Positions 32,561 to 40,569 of a stretch of DNA of 64,000 bases are shown in pieces. A model generated the notes under the pieces. That model saw nothing but the letters and a program-made list of their open reading frames with translations, ran no database searches and was not told where the DNA came from. The stretch comes from Arthrobacter sp042667405 (lineage in GTDB: Bacteria > Actinomycetota > Actinomycetes > Actinomycetales > Micrococcaceae). The stretch lies in contig NZ_JBHVAL010000007.1 in the NCBI RefSeq assembly GCF_042667405.1, positions 62,001 through 126,000 on the forward strand, read 5' to 3'. Within the stretch, counting starts at the first letter, position 1. Each line of letters begins with the position of its first letter. A program made the translations under genes and the position numbers.

Positions 32561-33115
32561 ATGCAGGCGACGACTGTCCTTGTCGAAGGCGAAAGCGACC
32601 GCCTGGCGGTCGAGGTGCTCGCCCGTCAATGCGGCCATGACCTGCACGCCGAGCAGGTAACGGTGGTGCCCATGGGAGGTGCCACCAGCATCGTCCGTTT
32701 CCTGGAACGCTATGGTCCGGCCGGTGCCAACCATCGACTCCTTGGGCTGTGCGACGAGGGCGAGTCCCGCGGTATTGCCCGTGCGCTGGCCCGCGCCGGA
32801 GTAGGTTCGGGACCCTTGGACGAACTCGGCTTCTACGTTTGCCGGGCCGACCTGGAGGACGAACTGATCCGTAGCCTGGGCATCGAGGCTGTGCTGGGTG
32901 TGATCGAAGCCCAGGGTGAGCTCGCATCTTTCAGGCTCCTCCAACGCCAGCCCTCGCAGCGTGGGCAACCGGTTCCTGCACAGCTGCGGCGCTTCTTCGG
33001 TGGCCGCAGCGGCAACAAGATCCGCTACGCACCCCTGCTGGTGTCTGCCGTGCCCGCGGGGCAGGCGCCCGAGCCACTCACGCGGCTTGTTGAAGCCTTC
33101 GCGTGTGGGAGTTAG
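32561..33115 (+). CDS. stand-alone TOPRIM-domain protein related to OLD nucleases
   Basis: A 184-residue protein with the TOPRIM pattern TTVLVEGESDRLAVEVLA at the start (catalytic Glu in VEGESD), then VVPMGGATSIVRFLERY and the acidic LLGLCDEGES. This matches the C-terminal TOPRIM half of OLD-family ATPase-nucleases, but the ATPase half is missing and no partner gene lies nearby. Stand-alone versions occur in actinobacteria and are often labelled ATP-dependent endonuclease, which is not justified without the ATPase domain. Its stop overlaps the convergent SDR stop by four bases. Confidence 0.75.
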   Translation: MQATTVLVEGESDRLAVEVLARQCGHDLHAEQVTVVPMGGATSIVRFLERYGPAGANHRLLGLCDEGESRGIARALARAGVGSGPLDELGFYVCRADLEDELIRSLGIEAVLGVIEAQGELASFRLLQRQPSQRGQPVPAQLRRFFGGRSGNKIRYAPLLVSAVPAGQAPEPLTRLVEAFACGS

Positions 33116-33891
33116 GGCTCCAGGGGTCGGCGCGGAGGTCCCGACGTCAGCTTGGCCGGCAAGACCCGCGCGAAGAAGCTGACCACTTTGTAGCGTTTGG
33201 TGGGGATGGACACGCCCTTGCCCTTGGCGTTGTCCTCCAGACCCTCGCGAACAACCCGTTCGGCCGTCAACCACAGGAAACGGGGGGCCACGGACTTGTC
33301 CATGCCCATGCGGTCGTGGAACTCGGTGTGGGTGAAGCCCGGGCAAACGGCAGTGACCTGGACCCCCGACTTCGCGTACGTAATGTTGGCCCAGCGACTG
33401 AAGGTTACCTGCCATGCCTTGGCCGCCGAGTACGTGCCCCTGTTTGCAAACGCGGCCACGCTGGCCACGTTGATGATCCGGCCCTTTCCGCGGGCCAGCA
33501 TTACTTCCAGCGCAGCGTGGGACAACTCCATGGGCGTCTGGACGTGGAGGCGCAAATGGCGGCGTTCCTCGTCCAGGTCGTTGTTCTCGAAGGACTTCAA
33601 GAGGCCGATGCCCGCGTTGTTGACCAGCACGTCGACGGGTCGGCCTGCGTCCCTGAGACGGTCGGCAACCGCTGAAACCCCGACGTCGGTGGTCAGGTCC
33701 GCGGACAGCACCTCCGCCGAGATACTGAAGTCGCGTTCAAGTTCCTCGGCTTTGTCCTTAAGTCGCTGCCCGTCGCGGGCCACCAGGACCAGGTGGTGCC
33801 CGGATTCGGCCAGTTGACGGGCGAACTCGGCACCGAGCCCGGCAGTTGCTCCCGTTACCAGGGCTGTAAGTTCATTGGCTCGAGTGGTCAT
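33112..33891 (-). CDS. short-chain dehydrogenase/reductase
   Basis: A 259-residue classical SDR. It has the cofactor motif ALVTGATAGLGAEFARQ, NNAGIG near residue 90, the catalytic Ser in INVASVAAF, and YSAAK with catalytic Tyr and Lys. Arg after the second strand (VARDGQRL) suggests NADP preference. The substrate is unknown. The C-terminal half has HTEFHDRMGM, seen in the DltE-like SDR group. The last four bases overlap the end of the TOPRIM gene on the other strand. Confidence 0.88.
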   Translation of the reverse strand: MTTRANELTALVTGATAGLGAEFARQLAESGHHLVLVARDGQRLKDKAEELERDFSISAEVLSADLTTDVGVSAVADRLRDAGRPVDVLVNNAGIGLLKSFENNDLDEERRHLRLHVQTPMELSHAALEVMLARGKGRIINVASVAAFANRGTYSAAKAWQVTFSRWANITYAKSGVQVTAVCPGFTHTEFHDRMGMDKSVAPRFLWLTAERVVREGLEDNAKGKGVSIPTKRYKVVSFFARVLPAKLTSGPPRRPLEP

Positions 33892-33965
33892 GCGCCTAGA
33901 CTAGCGGCCCTCCCAACCAGCGAGCACCCCCACCTCCCCGCTGCACCCCCCCGCACCCCCAACCT

Positions 33966-34035
33966 CCCCGCGCGAGGTGGCATTTAGTGACAATGTTTAA
34001 GCTCCGGATTGTCATCAAATGCCATCTCGGCGGGG
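33966..34035. repeat. long imperfect hairpin between SDR and desD
   Basis: The arm at 33974-33994 (containing TGGCATTT and GTGACAAT) is complementary at 18 of 21 positions to 34008-34028, with a 13-base loop. Outer CCCCGC (from 33966) and GCGGGG (to 34035) add further pairs with one bulge. The element ends a few bases from the desD stop codon, so it is likely to act as its terminator; its size also fits a dispersed palindromic repeat. Confidence 0.75.
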
Positions 34036-34038
34036 CTG

Positions 34039-35877
34039 CTAGGCGAACTTGGCCAAGGGGTTGGCCAGGCGTCCCGCCATCTGCAGACCGCCGGACGGGT
34101 CAGAGATGTCCAGCATCTGCTGGTTGTTCCTCAGTTGCAGGCGGTTGAGGCAAGACAACTCGAAGTCCGCAGCGAACAGATCATGCATGGCGAACTGCTG
34201 GGCAAGCTCCGGGTGGCGCTGTTGGTACTCCCGCAGCACCGATGCGGCAGTTTCCCAGAACTCGTCTTCGCGCAGTGTTCCGTCCTCAACGAGGATCGCT
34301 GACAGGAATCGGAAAATGCAGTCGAACACGTCGGTGAAGATGGCCAGGACCATTTCTTCCGCCGGGATCTCAGCCTTGATCCGGGAGACGTCCTCCGGGA
34401 GTTCAAGCCTGTCCCCCATCACGACGATTTCCTCGGCGATGTCCTTCATGATTGCCCGTACAGGAACACCGTTCTCAAGGATCAGGATGACGTTCTCACC
34501 ATGTGGCATGAAGGCGAGCTCGTACTCGTAGAGGCAGTGGACCAGGGGAACGAGGTAGGCCTCGAAGTAGCGGCGCAGCCACTCGGTGGGCTCCAGCCCG
34601 GAGCGCGCGATGAGGGAAGAAACCATGGATACGCCGGAAGGATCCACGTGCAGCAGCGACGCCATGGTGGCCAACTGTTGCCCGTTCTTGAGCAAGGGCA
34701 GCGGACTTTCCCTCCACAAGGCAGAGAGCATCTTCCGGTACGGAGAGCCCTTCGCGGACGCTGCCTCGTAGTAGTGGTTGTGGTAGCCGATGGCCGCAGT
34801 TTCACGGATCATGGCCAGGCCCCGGTTCTGGAGCTCCTGGTCATTTCCGATCAGTTCCTGCAGCCAGTCGTTGATGGCCGGCGTTGCTTTCATGTACTGG
34901 GGCGAGAGTCCCCGCATGAAACCCATGTTCAGCACCGACATCGCCGTCTTCACGTAGGCCTTCTCCGGGGAGGTGGTGTTGAAGAACGTACGAATGGACT
35001 GTTGCGCCTGGTAATCGTCCTCTCCTGTACCCAAATGGACGATGTGGCGCTGTGCGATGTCTGCCGCGAACGTCACTGTGAGCTTGTTGTCCCACTGCCA
35101 GGGATGGACCGGCATCAGGAGGTAGTCCTCGGGATCCAGGCCCGAAGCGGAGAGCTCAGTGTGGAACCACGCCAAAGTTGCCGGGCCCAGTTCGGCCTCA
35201 AAGTGGGTGCGGTAATCGAGCCCTGCGCTGGAGGTGAAGACGGCTTTCGAGCGGTGCACTGCGATCCACTGCAGCTTCACCGCTGCCCCGGTTTCCGGCG
35301 CAAAGGCGTGATAATCCGCAATCCCAAAACCAAGCCGGCCATTGTTGGCTACAAAACATGGGTGGCCTTCGGTCATGCTGTGCTCGATCGCTTGGAAGTC
35401 GGCCGCCCGATCCTCCCCCTTGGTCACCCCTGCCACCAATTCGGCCGAGCCGAAGGGCTTGCCCTGCTTGTAGGCGTGGCTGGCCAGGGTGCTGCTGATT
35501 TCCTCGAGATAAACGGGCAGCATCTCCTGTTTGATGCCGAGGGCCTCCTGGAATTCTGCGATGAAATCCAAGGCATCTATAGGCAGTTCCTTGCCGTCCC
35601 GCAGGCGCGCGATGGACCCTGCCGACACCGACCAATGCTCAAGTTGCAGCACGCGGGCACGGAAACGGTACTCCACGGTGTCGTCGTCGCTGACGATCTT
35701 GTACAGGCCCACGCCACCCTCGTCCCGCACCAATTCCGGGACCAGAATGCGCTCGTGCGAGAACTCGGCGATCGCCTTTCGCACCAGGTGCCGGTTGGCA
35801 ACAGCCCAACGTTCGGGGGTCAGGTGGGCAACGGGTGCCGCCGCTTCTTGGACGGGTGTTTCAATGCTTGTGGTCAC
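34039..35877 (-). CDS. desD: IucA/IucC-type siderophore synthetase, desferrioxamine-type
   Basis: A 612-residue NRPS-independent siderophore synthetase. The start GTG at 35877 has GGAGAA six bases upstream and overlaps the desC stop by four bases; the frame extends upstream only as a shadow. The IucA/IucC domain has HPWQWDNKL, the ATP-binding region around KTAMSVLNMGFMRGLSPQYM and a C-terminal FhuF-like segment with conserved His. DesD joins and cyclises N-hydroxy-N-succinyl(acetyl)cadaverine units by adenylation. Last gene of the operon; the specific product (desferrioxamine B or E type) is inferred from gene content. Confidence 0.92.
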   Translation of the reverse strand: MTTSIETPVQEAAAPVAHLTPERWAVANRHLVRKAIAEFSHERILVPELVRDEGGVGLYKIVSDDDTVEYRFRARVLQLEHWSVSAGSIARLRDGKELPIDALDFIAEFQEALGIKQEMLPVYLEEISSTLASHAYKQGKPFGSAELVAGVTKGEDRAADFQAIEHSMTEGHPCFVANNGRLGFGIADYHAFAPETGAAVKLQWIAVHRSKAVFTSSAGLDYRTHFEAELGPATLAWFHTELSASGLDPEDYLLMPVHPWQWDNKLTVTFAADIAQRHIVHLGTGEDDYQAQQSIRTFFNTTSPEKAYVKTAMSVLNMGFMRGLSPQYMKATPAINDWLQELIGNDQELQNRGLAMIRETAAIGYHNHYYEAASAKGSPYRKMLSALWRESPLPLLKNGQQLATMASLLHVDPSGVSMVSSLIARSGLEPTEWLRRYFEAYLVPLVHCLYEYELAFMPHGENVILILENGVPVRAIMKDIAEEIVVMGDRLELPEDVSRIKAEIPAEEMVLAIFTDVFDCIFRFLSAILVEDGTLREDEFWETAASVLREYQQRHPELAQQFAMHDLFAADFELSCLNRLQLRNNQQMLDISDPSGGLQMAGRLANPLAKFA

Positions 35878-36464
35878 AGGGATTCTCCTCTGGTCGCCGC
35901 GGCGGGCGCGGCCAGAATCGGGGTCAGGGTGGCCAGGAAATCTGCTCTGGTGCAAAAGCTCAGGAGGGCCTTCTTGTGGTCTTCGGCAGGGTCGACGGCG
36001 GGTAGGGTCACCACGCTGTGCGGGCGGAAGCCAACTTTCTCGTTGAGCACATGGATCTTGTGGTTCCGGGCGTCGGGCTCGACGACGACCCGCCGGGTTG
36101 CCGGGTCAGCGAACAGTTCGGTCATGACGGCCTGCATGACGGCGGTGGTGTACCCCTTCTGCGGATCGCCGCCGGGTGGGGACACCAGGAGGTGCATGCC
36201 GACGTCGCCCGCCTGGACCTCGTAGACGTCCACCAGGGGCGATGATTCCGGGCGATACCGCTCCATAAGGAAGGCGGGGACGCCGTCGTCGAGCCCCAGG
36301 AACGCTTGGTGGTGACCAGAGGCGGCGATCTTCGAGTATTCCTCCACAACGTCCTGCTCTGTGGAGGAAACCATGCCCCAAAAGCGCGCGTACTCCTGGC
36401 TTACCCAGCTGTGGAGGACGGGTGCGTCGGCCGCGGGGTCTACGGGTCGGAAGGCGAAACTCAT
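35874..36464 (-). CDS. desC: hydroxamate-forming acyltransferase
   Basis: A 196-residue GNAT-type acyltransferase of the IucB/RhbD-like group. It starts MSFAFRPVDPAADAPVLHSW and has the family pattern GVPAFLMERYRP, DVGMHLLVSPP and RRVVVEPDARNHKIHVLNEKVGF. It transfers an acetyl or succinyl group from CoA to N-hydroxycadaverine to make the hydroxamate that binds iron. The gene overlaps desB and desD by four bases on each side, which indicates tight translational coupling. Confidence 0.9.
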   Translation of the reverse strand: MSFAFRPVDPAADAPVLHSWVSQEYARFWGMVSSTEQDVVEEYSKIAASGHHQAFLGLDDGVPAFLMERYRPESSPLVDVYEVQAGDVGMHLLVSPPGGDPQKGYTTAVMQAVMTELFADPATRRVVVEPDARNHKIHVLNEKVGFRPHSVVTLPAVDPAEDHKKALLSFCTRADFLATLTPILAAPAAATRGESL

Positions 36465-37795
36465 ACTGCTGCTCCTGCGGTTTCGACTGCCACGGCGGCG
36501 GGCGCACCGAACTGCTGGAAGGCAACGCTGCGCTCGATCGGGTAGATCTCGCGGCCCGTGATTTCGCGCAGGATCACGGAGTTACGGTACGCGGCCATAC
36601 CAAGGTCCGGTGTGACGAAGCCATGGGTGTGCAGTTCCGCGTTTTGGACGAAGATTTCCCCGGGTTCGACGCCGGTTCCGTAGTTGCGTTCGACGTCGAA
36701 CCGGCCCTTGGCGTCGCGGCGGATGCGGTCATTGATGCCGGCCAGGAAGGCTGGCTCTTTGTAGCTGTAGCCGGTAGCCAGGACCACGGCCTCGGACTCC
36801 AGGCTGTAATCACGGCCGTGTTCCTCGTGGTGCAGTTGCAGGGTGTGGTTGCCCGTGGCCGGGTCCCAATCAGCAGCGGTCAATGACGAGTGCGTGTGCA
36901 GCTGCGTGTCCACCATGCCGGAGAGGCTCTTGGTGTAGAGGAGATCGTAGATGTCATCGATCAGGTCCGAGTTGATGCCCTTGTACAGGTTCTTCTGGCT
37001 CTTGATCAGGGAATCGCGCTGCTCGCCCGGGAGCGAGTGGAAGTAGTCGACGTACTCCGGCGACGTCATCTCGAGCGTGAGTTTGGTGTACTCCAGAGGG
37101 AAGAAGCGGCCGGAGCGGGTGACCCAGTTGAGCTGGTAACCGTAGACGTCGATCTCCTGAAGGAGTTCGTAGTAGAGCTCGGCCGCGCTCTGTCCGCTGC
37201 CCACAATTGTGATGCTGCGCTTGGACTGCAGCTCACTCTTCCTCGACAGGTAGTCGGCGTTGTGGAGGACCAGTCCCCCGGCCTCGACTATCCCTGCACA
37301 GGAGTCCGGAACATACGGAGACGTGCCGGTGCCCAGGACCAACTTGCGGGCGTGAAGCACCTCAGCACCATCCGGGCCCTGCACCGAAAGCCGGTACACG
37401 CCGTCGTCGTAGCTTACATCCAGCACATCCGTGCTAAAACGGACCGATTCCAGCTGGCCGGCCACCCACTGGCAGTACTGGTTGTACTCGGCGCGCAGCG
37501 GGTAGAAGTTCTCGCGGATATAGAAGCGGTACAAGCGGCCGGTCTGCTTCAGGAAGTTCAGGAACGAGAAGGGCGACGTCGGATCTGCCAGGGTCACGAG
37601 GTCCGCCATGAACGGAACCTGCAAGTGCGCCGGCTCAAGCATCATGCCGGGGTGCCAGTCGAAGGATTCGCGGCGGTCAAGGAACACGCAATCCAGGTTT
37701 TCCAGCGGCTCGCTCAGCGCGGCAAGCCCAAGATTGAAGGGCCCGACGCCGATGCCCGCGACGTCGTAGATCCTGCCGTTGCTGGGGGTGCTCAT
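36461..37795 (-). CDS. desB: cadaverine (lysine-type) N-monooxygenase
   Basis: A 444-residue flavin monooxygenase of the IucD/RhbE family. FAD binding is at GIGVGPFNLGLAALSE (about 15-30), NADPH binding at ITIVGSGQSAAELYYELL (about 200), and the ATGY motif appears as VVLATGYSYKEP (about 345). It hydroxylates the terminal amine of cadaverine, or lysine in relatives, using NADPH and oxygen. Since the decarboxylase is encoded just upstream, cadaverine is the expected substrate. Overlaps both neighbours by four bases. Confidence 0.93.
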   Translation of the reverse strand: MSTPSNGRIYDVAGIGVGPFNLGLAALSEPLENLDCVFLDRRESFDWHPGMMLEPAHLQVPFMADLVTLADPTSPFSFLNFLKQTGRLYRFYIRENFYPLRAEYNQYCQWVAGQLESVRFSTDVLDVSYDDGVYRLSVQGPDGAEVLHARKLVLGTGTSPYVPDSCAGIVEAGGLVLHNADYLSRKSELQSKRSITIVGSGQSAAELYYELLQEIDVYGYQLNWVTRSGRFFPLEYTKLTLEMTSPEYVDYFHSLPGEQRDSLIKSQKNLYKGINSDLIDDIYDLLYTKSLSGMVDTQLHTHSSLTAADWDPATGNHTLQLHHEEHGRDYSLESEAVVLATGYSYKEPAFLAGINDRIRRDAKGRFDVERNYGTGVEPGEIFVQNAELHTHGFVTPDLGMAAYRNSVILREITGREIYPIERSVAFQQFGAPAAVAVETAGAAV

Positions 37796-39354
37796 GCTGC
37801 GGCCTCCGTAGTGTTTGCAAGGAGGCTGGCGCCGGTCCTGCGGATAAGTTCGATGATTTCCTGAATGTCCCTCAGGGAGGCCTCGGCGTTGAGGAGGGTG
37901 AATTTGAGGTAATGGCGTCCGGCCACTTTGGTGCCGGCCACCACAGCCTCGCCGGAGGCGAAGATGGCGGAGCGGATGGCGGGGTTGAGGGCATCTGCGG
38001 CGGCGGCGTCGAGCTTTGAACCGTCAACCAGAGGCCGGTAGCGGAACACCAGGGTGCTCAGCTGGGGCGCTGCGGCAAGCTCAAACTCTGCGTCCTCAGC
38101 AAGCAGCGAGCCCACGCGGCCCGTCAGGTCGATCGCTTCGTCGAAGAGTGCGCCTATGGCATCGGCACCCATGATGCGCAGAGTGAGCCACAGTTTGAGG
38201 GCATCGAAGCGACGGGTGGTCTGGATGCTCTTGTCCACCTGGTTGGGGATCTCGGCCTTGGCTGCGCTTTCCGGGTTCAGGTAGTCGGCGTAGTAGGTGA
38301 CGTGGCCCAGCATGGCACCCTGCCGGACCAGCACCGCGCTGGAGCTGACCGGCTGGAAGAACGTTTTGTGGAAGTCGACGGTTACGGAGTCGGCCAAGTG
38401 GATGCCGTCCAACAGATGGCGGTACCGGCCCGATACCAACAGGCCTCCGCCGTAGGCTGCATCCACATGGAGCCAGGAATCGTAGGCGCGGACCAGTGCC
38501 GCGAGCTCGGACAGCGGATCCACTGAACCGAAGTCCGTGGTCCCGGCGGTGGCCACAACCGCCATCGGCACCAGTCCGGCGTCGTGCGCTTCAGCCAAAG
38601 CAGCCGCGAGCGCGGTGGGGTCCATGCGGTGGTCTTCGGCGGTGGGGACCGCAATCACGGCGTCGAAGCCAAGGCCCAGCATCGATGCGGACTTCTGGAT
38701 GCTGAAGTGGCTGTCCATGGAAGTGAAAATGCGGAGCCGGTCCAGCAGGTGCGGCAGGCGGGCTTCCGGGTTTCCTGCGCGGAGTTTGGCCACTGCATGG
38801 TTGCGGGCGATCAGCAGCGCCTGGAAGTTGGACTGGCTGCCGCCCGAAGTGAAGACGCCGTCAGCCTCTGCCGTGAAGCCGATGCGCTCCGCTGTCCAGT
38901 CGATGAGCCGGCGTTCGATCATGGTGGCTCCGGCACTCTGGTCCCAAGTGTCCATGGAGGAGTTCACTGCGGAGAGCACGGCCTCGCCGACCAGAGCCGG
39001 GATGACCACCGGGCAATTCAGGTGCGCCGCGTAGCGGGAATCATGGAAGTAGATGGAGTCCTTGAGATAGAGCTCGTCAAGCTCCTCCAGGGCGGCGGCA
39101 GTGTCTGGCAGCGGACGTTCGAGGTCCACAGCGCCGACCTTCGCCTTGAGCTCTGCATGCCCGACGCCGGTGAACGGCTGGGCGGTCCGCTGAACCTTCG
39201 TGGAGACGGCATTGACTCCCTGAAGGACCTGCGCCACGTAGCTGGGCGAATTCCGTGCGTTGAACAGCTGGTTGGTGGCAGCGAGGGCCAGCTCCACTTT
39301 GGAACCAAAATCCGGCTCCTGAGCTATCCGCTCTTCGACACTGGGTGATGTCAC
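37792..39354 (-). CDS. desA: PLP-dependent lysine decarboxylase of the siderophore pathway
   Basis: A 520-residue group II decarboxylase. It has GVFTSGGSQSNFQALLIAR, the cofactor Asp in LHVDAAYGGG and the PLP lysine in TVDFHKTFFQPV. DesA makes cadaverine from lysine as the first step of desferrioxamine synthesis; close relatives act on 2,4-diaminobutyrate, but the gene set favours lysine. The GTG start at 39354 has GGAAGGA eight bases upstream. An iron-box-like site lies 33-52 bases upstream of the start, so the whole operon is probably repressed by an iron-loaded DtxR/IdeR-type protein. Confidence 0.92.
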   Translation of the reverse strand: MTSPSVEERIAQEPDFGSKVELALAATNQLFNARNSPSYVAQVLQGVNAVSTKVQRTAQPFTGVGHAELKAKVGAVDLERPLPDTAAALEELDELYLKDSIYFHDSRYAAHLNCPVVIPALVGEAVLSAVNSSMDTWDQSAGATMIERRLIDWTAERIGFTAEADGVFTSGGSQSNFQALLIARNHAVAKLRAGNPEARLPHLLDRLRIFTSMDSHFSIQKSASMLGLGFDAVIAVPTAEDHRMDPTALAAALAEAHDAGLVPMAVVATAGTTDFGSVDPLSELAALVRAYDSWLHVDAAYGGGLLVSGRYRHLLDGIHLADSVTVDFHKTFFQPVSSSAVLVRQGAMLGHVTYYADYLNPESAAKAEIPNQVDKSIQTTRRFDALKLWLTLRIMGADAIGALFDEAIDLTGRVGSLLAEDAEFELAAAPQLSTLVFRYRPLVDGSKLDAAAADALNPAIRSAIFASGEAVVAGTKVAGRHYLKFTLLNAEASLRDIQEIIELIRRTGASLLANTTEAAA

Positions 39355-39386
39355 GTCAGCTTCCTTCCGTTTGCGTTGGGGCGCTT

Positions 39387-39406
39387 ATTAGCAAGGCAAG
39401 CCTTAC
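39387..39406. promoter_or_regulatory. iron box (DtxR/IdeR-type operator) upstream of desA
   Basis: ATTAGCAAGGCAAGCCTTAC contains the dyad AAGGC-AA-GCCTT flanked by A/T residues, matching about 11 of 19 positions of the general actinobacterial iron box (TTAGGTTAGGCTAACCTAA). It is centred about 43 bases upstream of the desA start. Repression under iron sufficiency is the known role of such sites before siderophore operons; the assignment here is by motif and position. Confidence 0.6.
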
Positions 39407-39594
39407 TTAGGTAACCCTTTCCGTCAAACTTTTGTGACCTATTTCGCTTGGAAGGCGGTTTCTCGCGGTTCTGCTGCCCAATCCTGCGTCATTGACTTTC
39501 TTTGCGGCCAAGTTAGGTGGAAAATACCGTCCCTTTTTGGCCACAGACTGTCCGGTTTCGGCCAGACGGGAACCCGGCGGAGCCGAGGAGTAGA

Positions 39595-39996
39595 GTGCTA
39601 GGACAAACCCGTCAACGGTTGGGGGACCCTTTGAAAGACCACGTCCACGAACGGATCGGCTTCCGCGAAATCGATGAGCAGGGCAACGCCATCCCAGCAG
39701 TGAGCCCCCACGTTCCCGAGGTCGCCGACCCGCCCCGGGCACGCCTGGTCGTGAACCCGTTCATCATTGCCCTCTGGGTTCTGGACGCATCGTTGATGTG
39801 GTTGGGCCTGTGGGCCATATCGACGGCGGCGGGCGGCATGATGGGTCCGCAGCCCTACCAGTCTGCCGAGTCGGCGCAATTTACCTACATGATGCTCTCG
39901 AATGCGCCTTATGCCCTTTTGGCGGCTGTTCTCATGACGGCAGCCCTGCTGTTCTGGCATGCGAATCAGTGGCAAAAGAAGCGGCTCATCAGGTAG
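39595..39996 (+). CDS. two-helix membrane protein, unknown function
   Basis: A 133-residue protein from the GTG at 39595, which has GAGGAG four bases upstream; a TTG at 39631 with GGGGGA is an alternative. The first half is polar, with VHERIGFREIDEQGNAIPAV. Two hydrophobic segments follow (about 64-85 and 102-125), and the C terminus is basic (QWQKKRLIR). No family recognised. The terminal codons form one arm of a hairpin that extends past the stop. Confidence 0.6.
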   Translation: MLGQTRQRLGDPLKDHVHERIGFREIDEQGNAIPAVSPHVPEVADPPRARLVVNPFIIALWVLDASLMWLGLWAISTAAGGMMGPQPYQSAESAQFTYMMLSNAPYALLAAVLMTAALLFWHANQWQKKRLIR

Positions 39997-40018
39997 TTGT
40001 TCCTGGTGAGCCGCTTCT
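39977..40018. terminator. 17-bp hairpin overlapping the gene end
   Basis: AGAAGCGGCTCATCAGG (39977-39993) pairs with 40002-40018 at 16 of 17 positions over an eight-base loop that contains the stop codon. T-rich sequence follows. It lies between the membrane protein (+) and the convergent lipoprotein gene (-), serving as terminator for one or both. Confidence 0.8.
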
Positions 40019-40047
40019 CTGTTGTGCGTGCGGGGCGTGCCTTGCAG

Positions 40048-40476
40048 CTAGAGCACAGCAGCACCAAGAACGCATTTGATGTCCTTGGCCGGTTTGGTCA
40101 CTTCTGCGGTGGCCGTCCAATCCAGCGACTTGCCGGCCTGTACATCCTTGAAGGTCTGCTCGCCGTGGGCAAGCACGGCTGAAGTACTCGGGTCGACCCA
40201 ACTGACAGTGATCTTGACTGCCCCCTTGGTGCCTGCTGGAGGAGTCACCGTACCCTTGGCGGCGACCTTTCCAGGTGCGGTGTCGCAAGAGGTCATGGTG
40301 GTGGCCTGGATGATGCCCGTGCCCGGGTTGGCCGGTTTTGCCTCGCCTGTTGTGGCGGCCTGTGTTGTGGTCGTCGACGGCGGGTTCCCCGCTTGATTGC
40401 TCTCCGGCGAAGAGCAAGCGGAGAGTGCTGAAGCTGCCACCAGCACGCCAACGAAGCACACGACTGGTTTCTTCAT
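40048..40476 (-). CDS. secreted lipoprotein, unknown function
   Basis: A 142-residue protein with a lipoprotein signal: MKKPVVCFVGVLVAASALSA followed by the lipobox Cys at about residue 21. A Thr/Pro-rich linker (about 28-50) leads to a domain of about 90 residues with two Cys (CDTAPG and IKCVLG) that could form a disulfide and a beta-rich pattern. It has an FxxxNxxG-free, Ig-like look but no recognised family. It lies just downstream of the giant wall protein on the same strand. Confidence 0.7.
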   Translation of the reverse strand: MKKPVVCFVGVLVAASALSACSSPESNQAGNPPSTTTTQAATTGEAKPANPGTGIIQATTMTSCDTAPGKVAAKGTVTPPAGTKGAVKITVSWVDPSTSAVLAHGEQTFKDVQAGKSLDWTATAEVTKPAKDIKCVLGAAVL

Positions 40477-40569
40477 GTGATGGCTCCCTGGATCTTTCGT
40501 GATGTGGAAATGAACGGACGAATGCGCGGTAACCGGGCGGTTGAACCCGGCTACCGCGCACTCTGCTAC

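Noticed and set aside
34501..36225. A 574-codon plus-strand frame
   Set aside because: Antisense to desD and desC; those genes have conserved motifs and operon overlaps.
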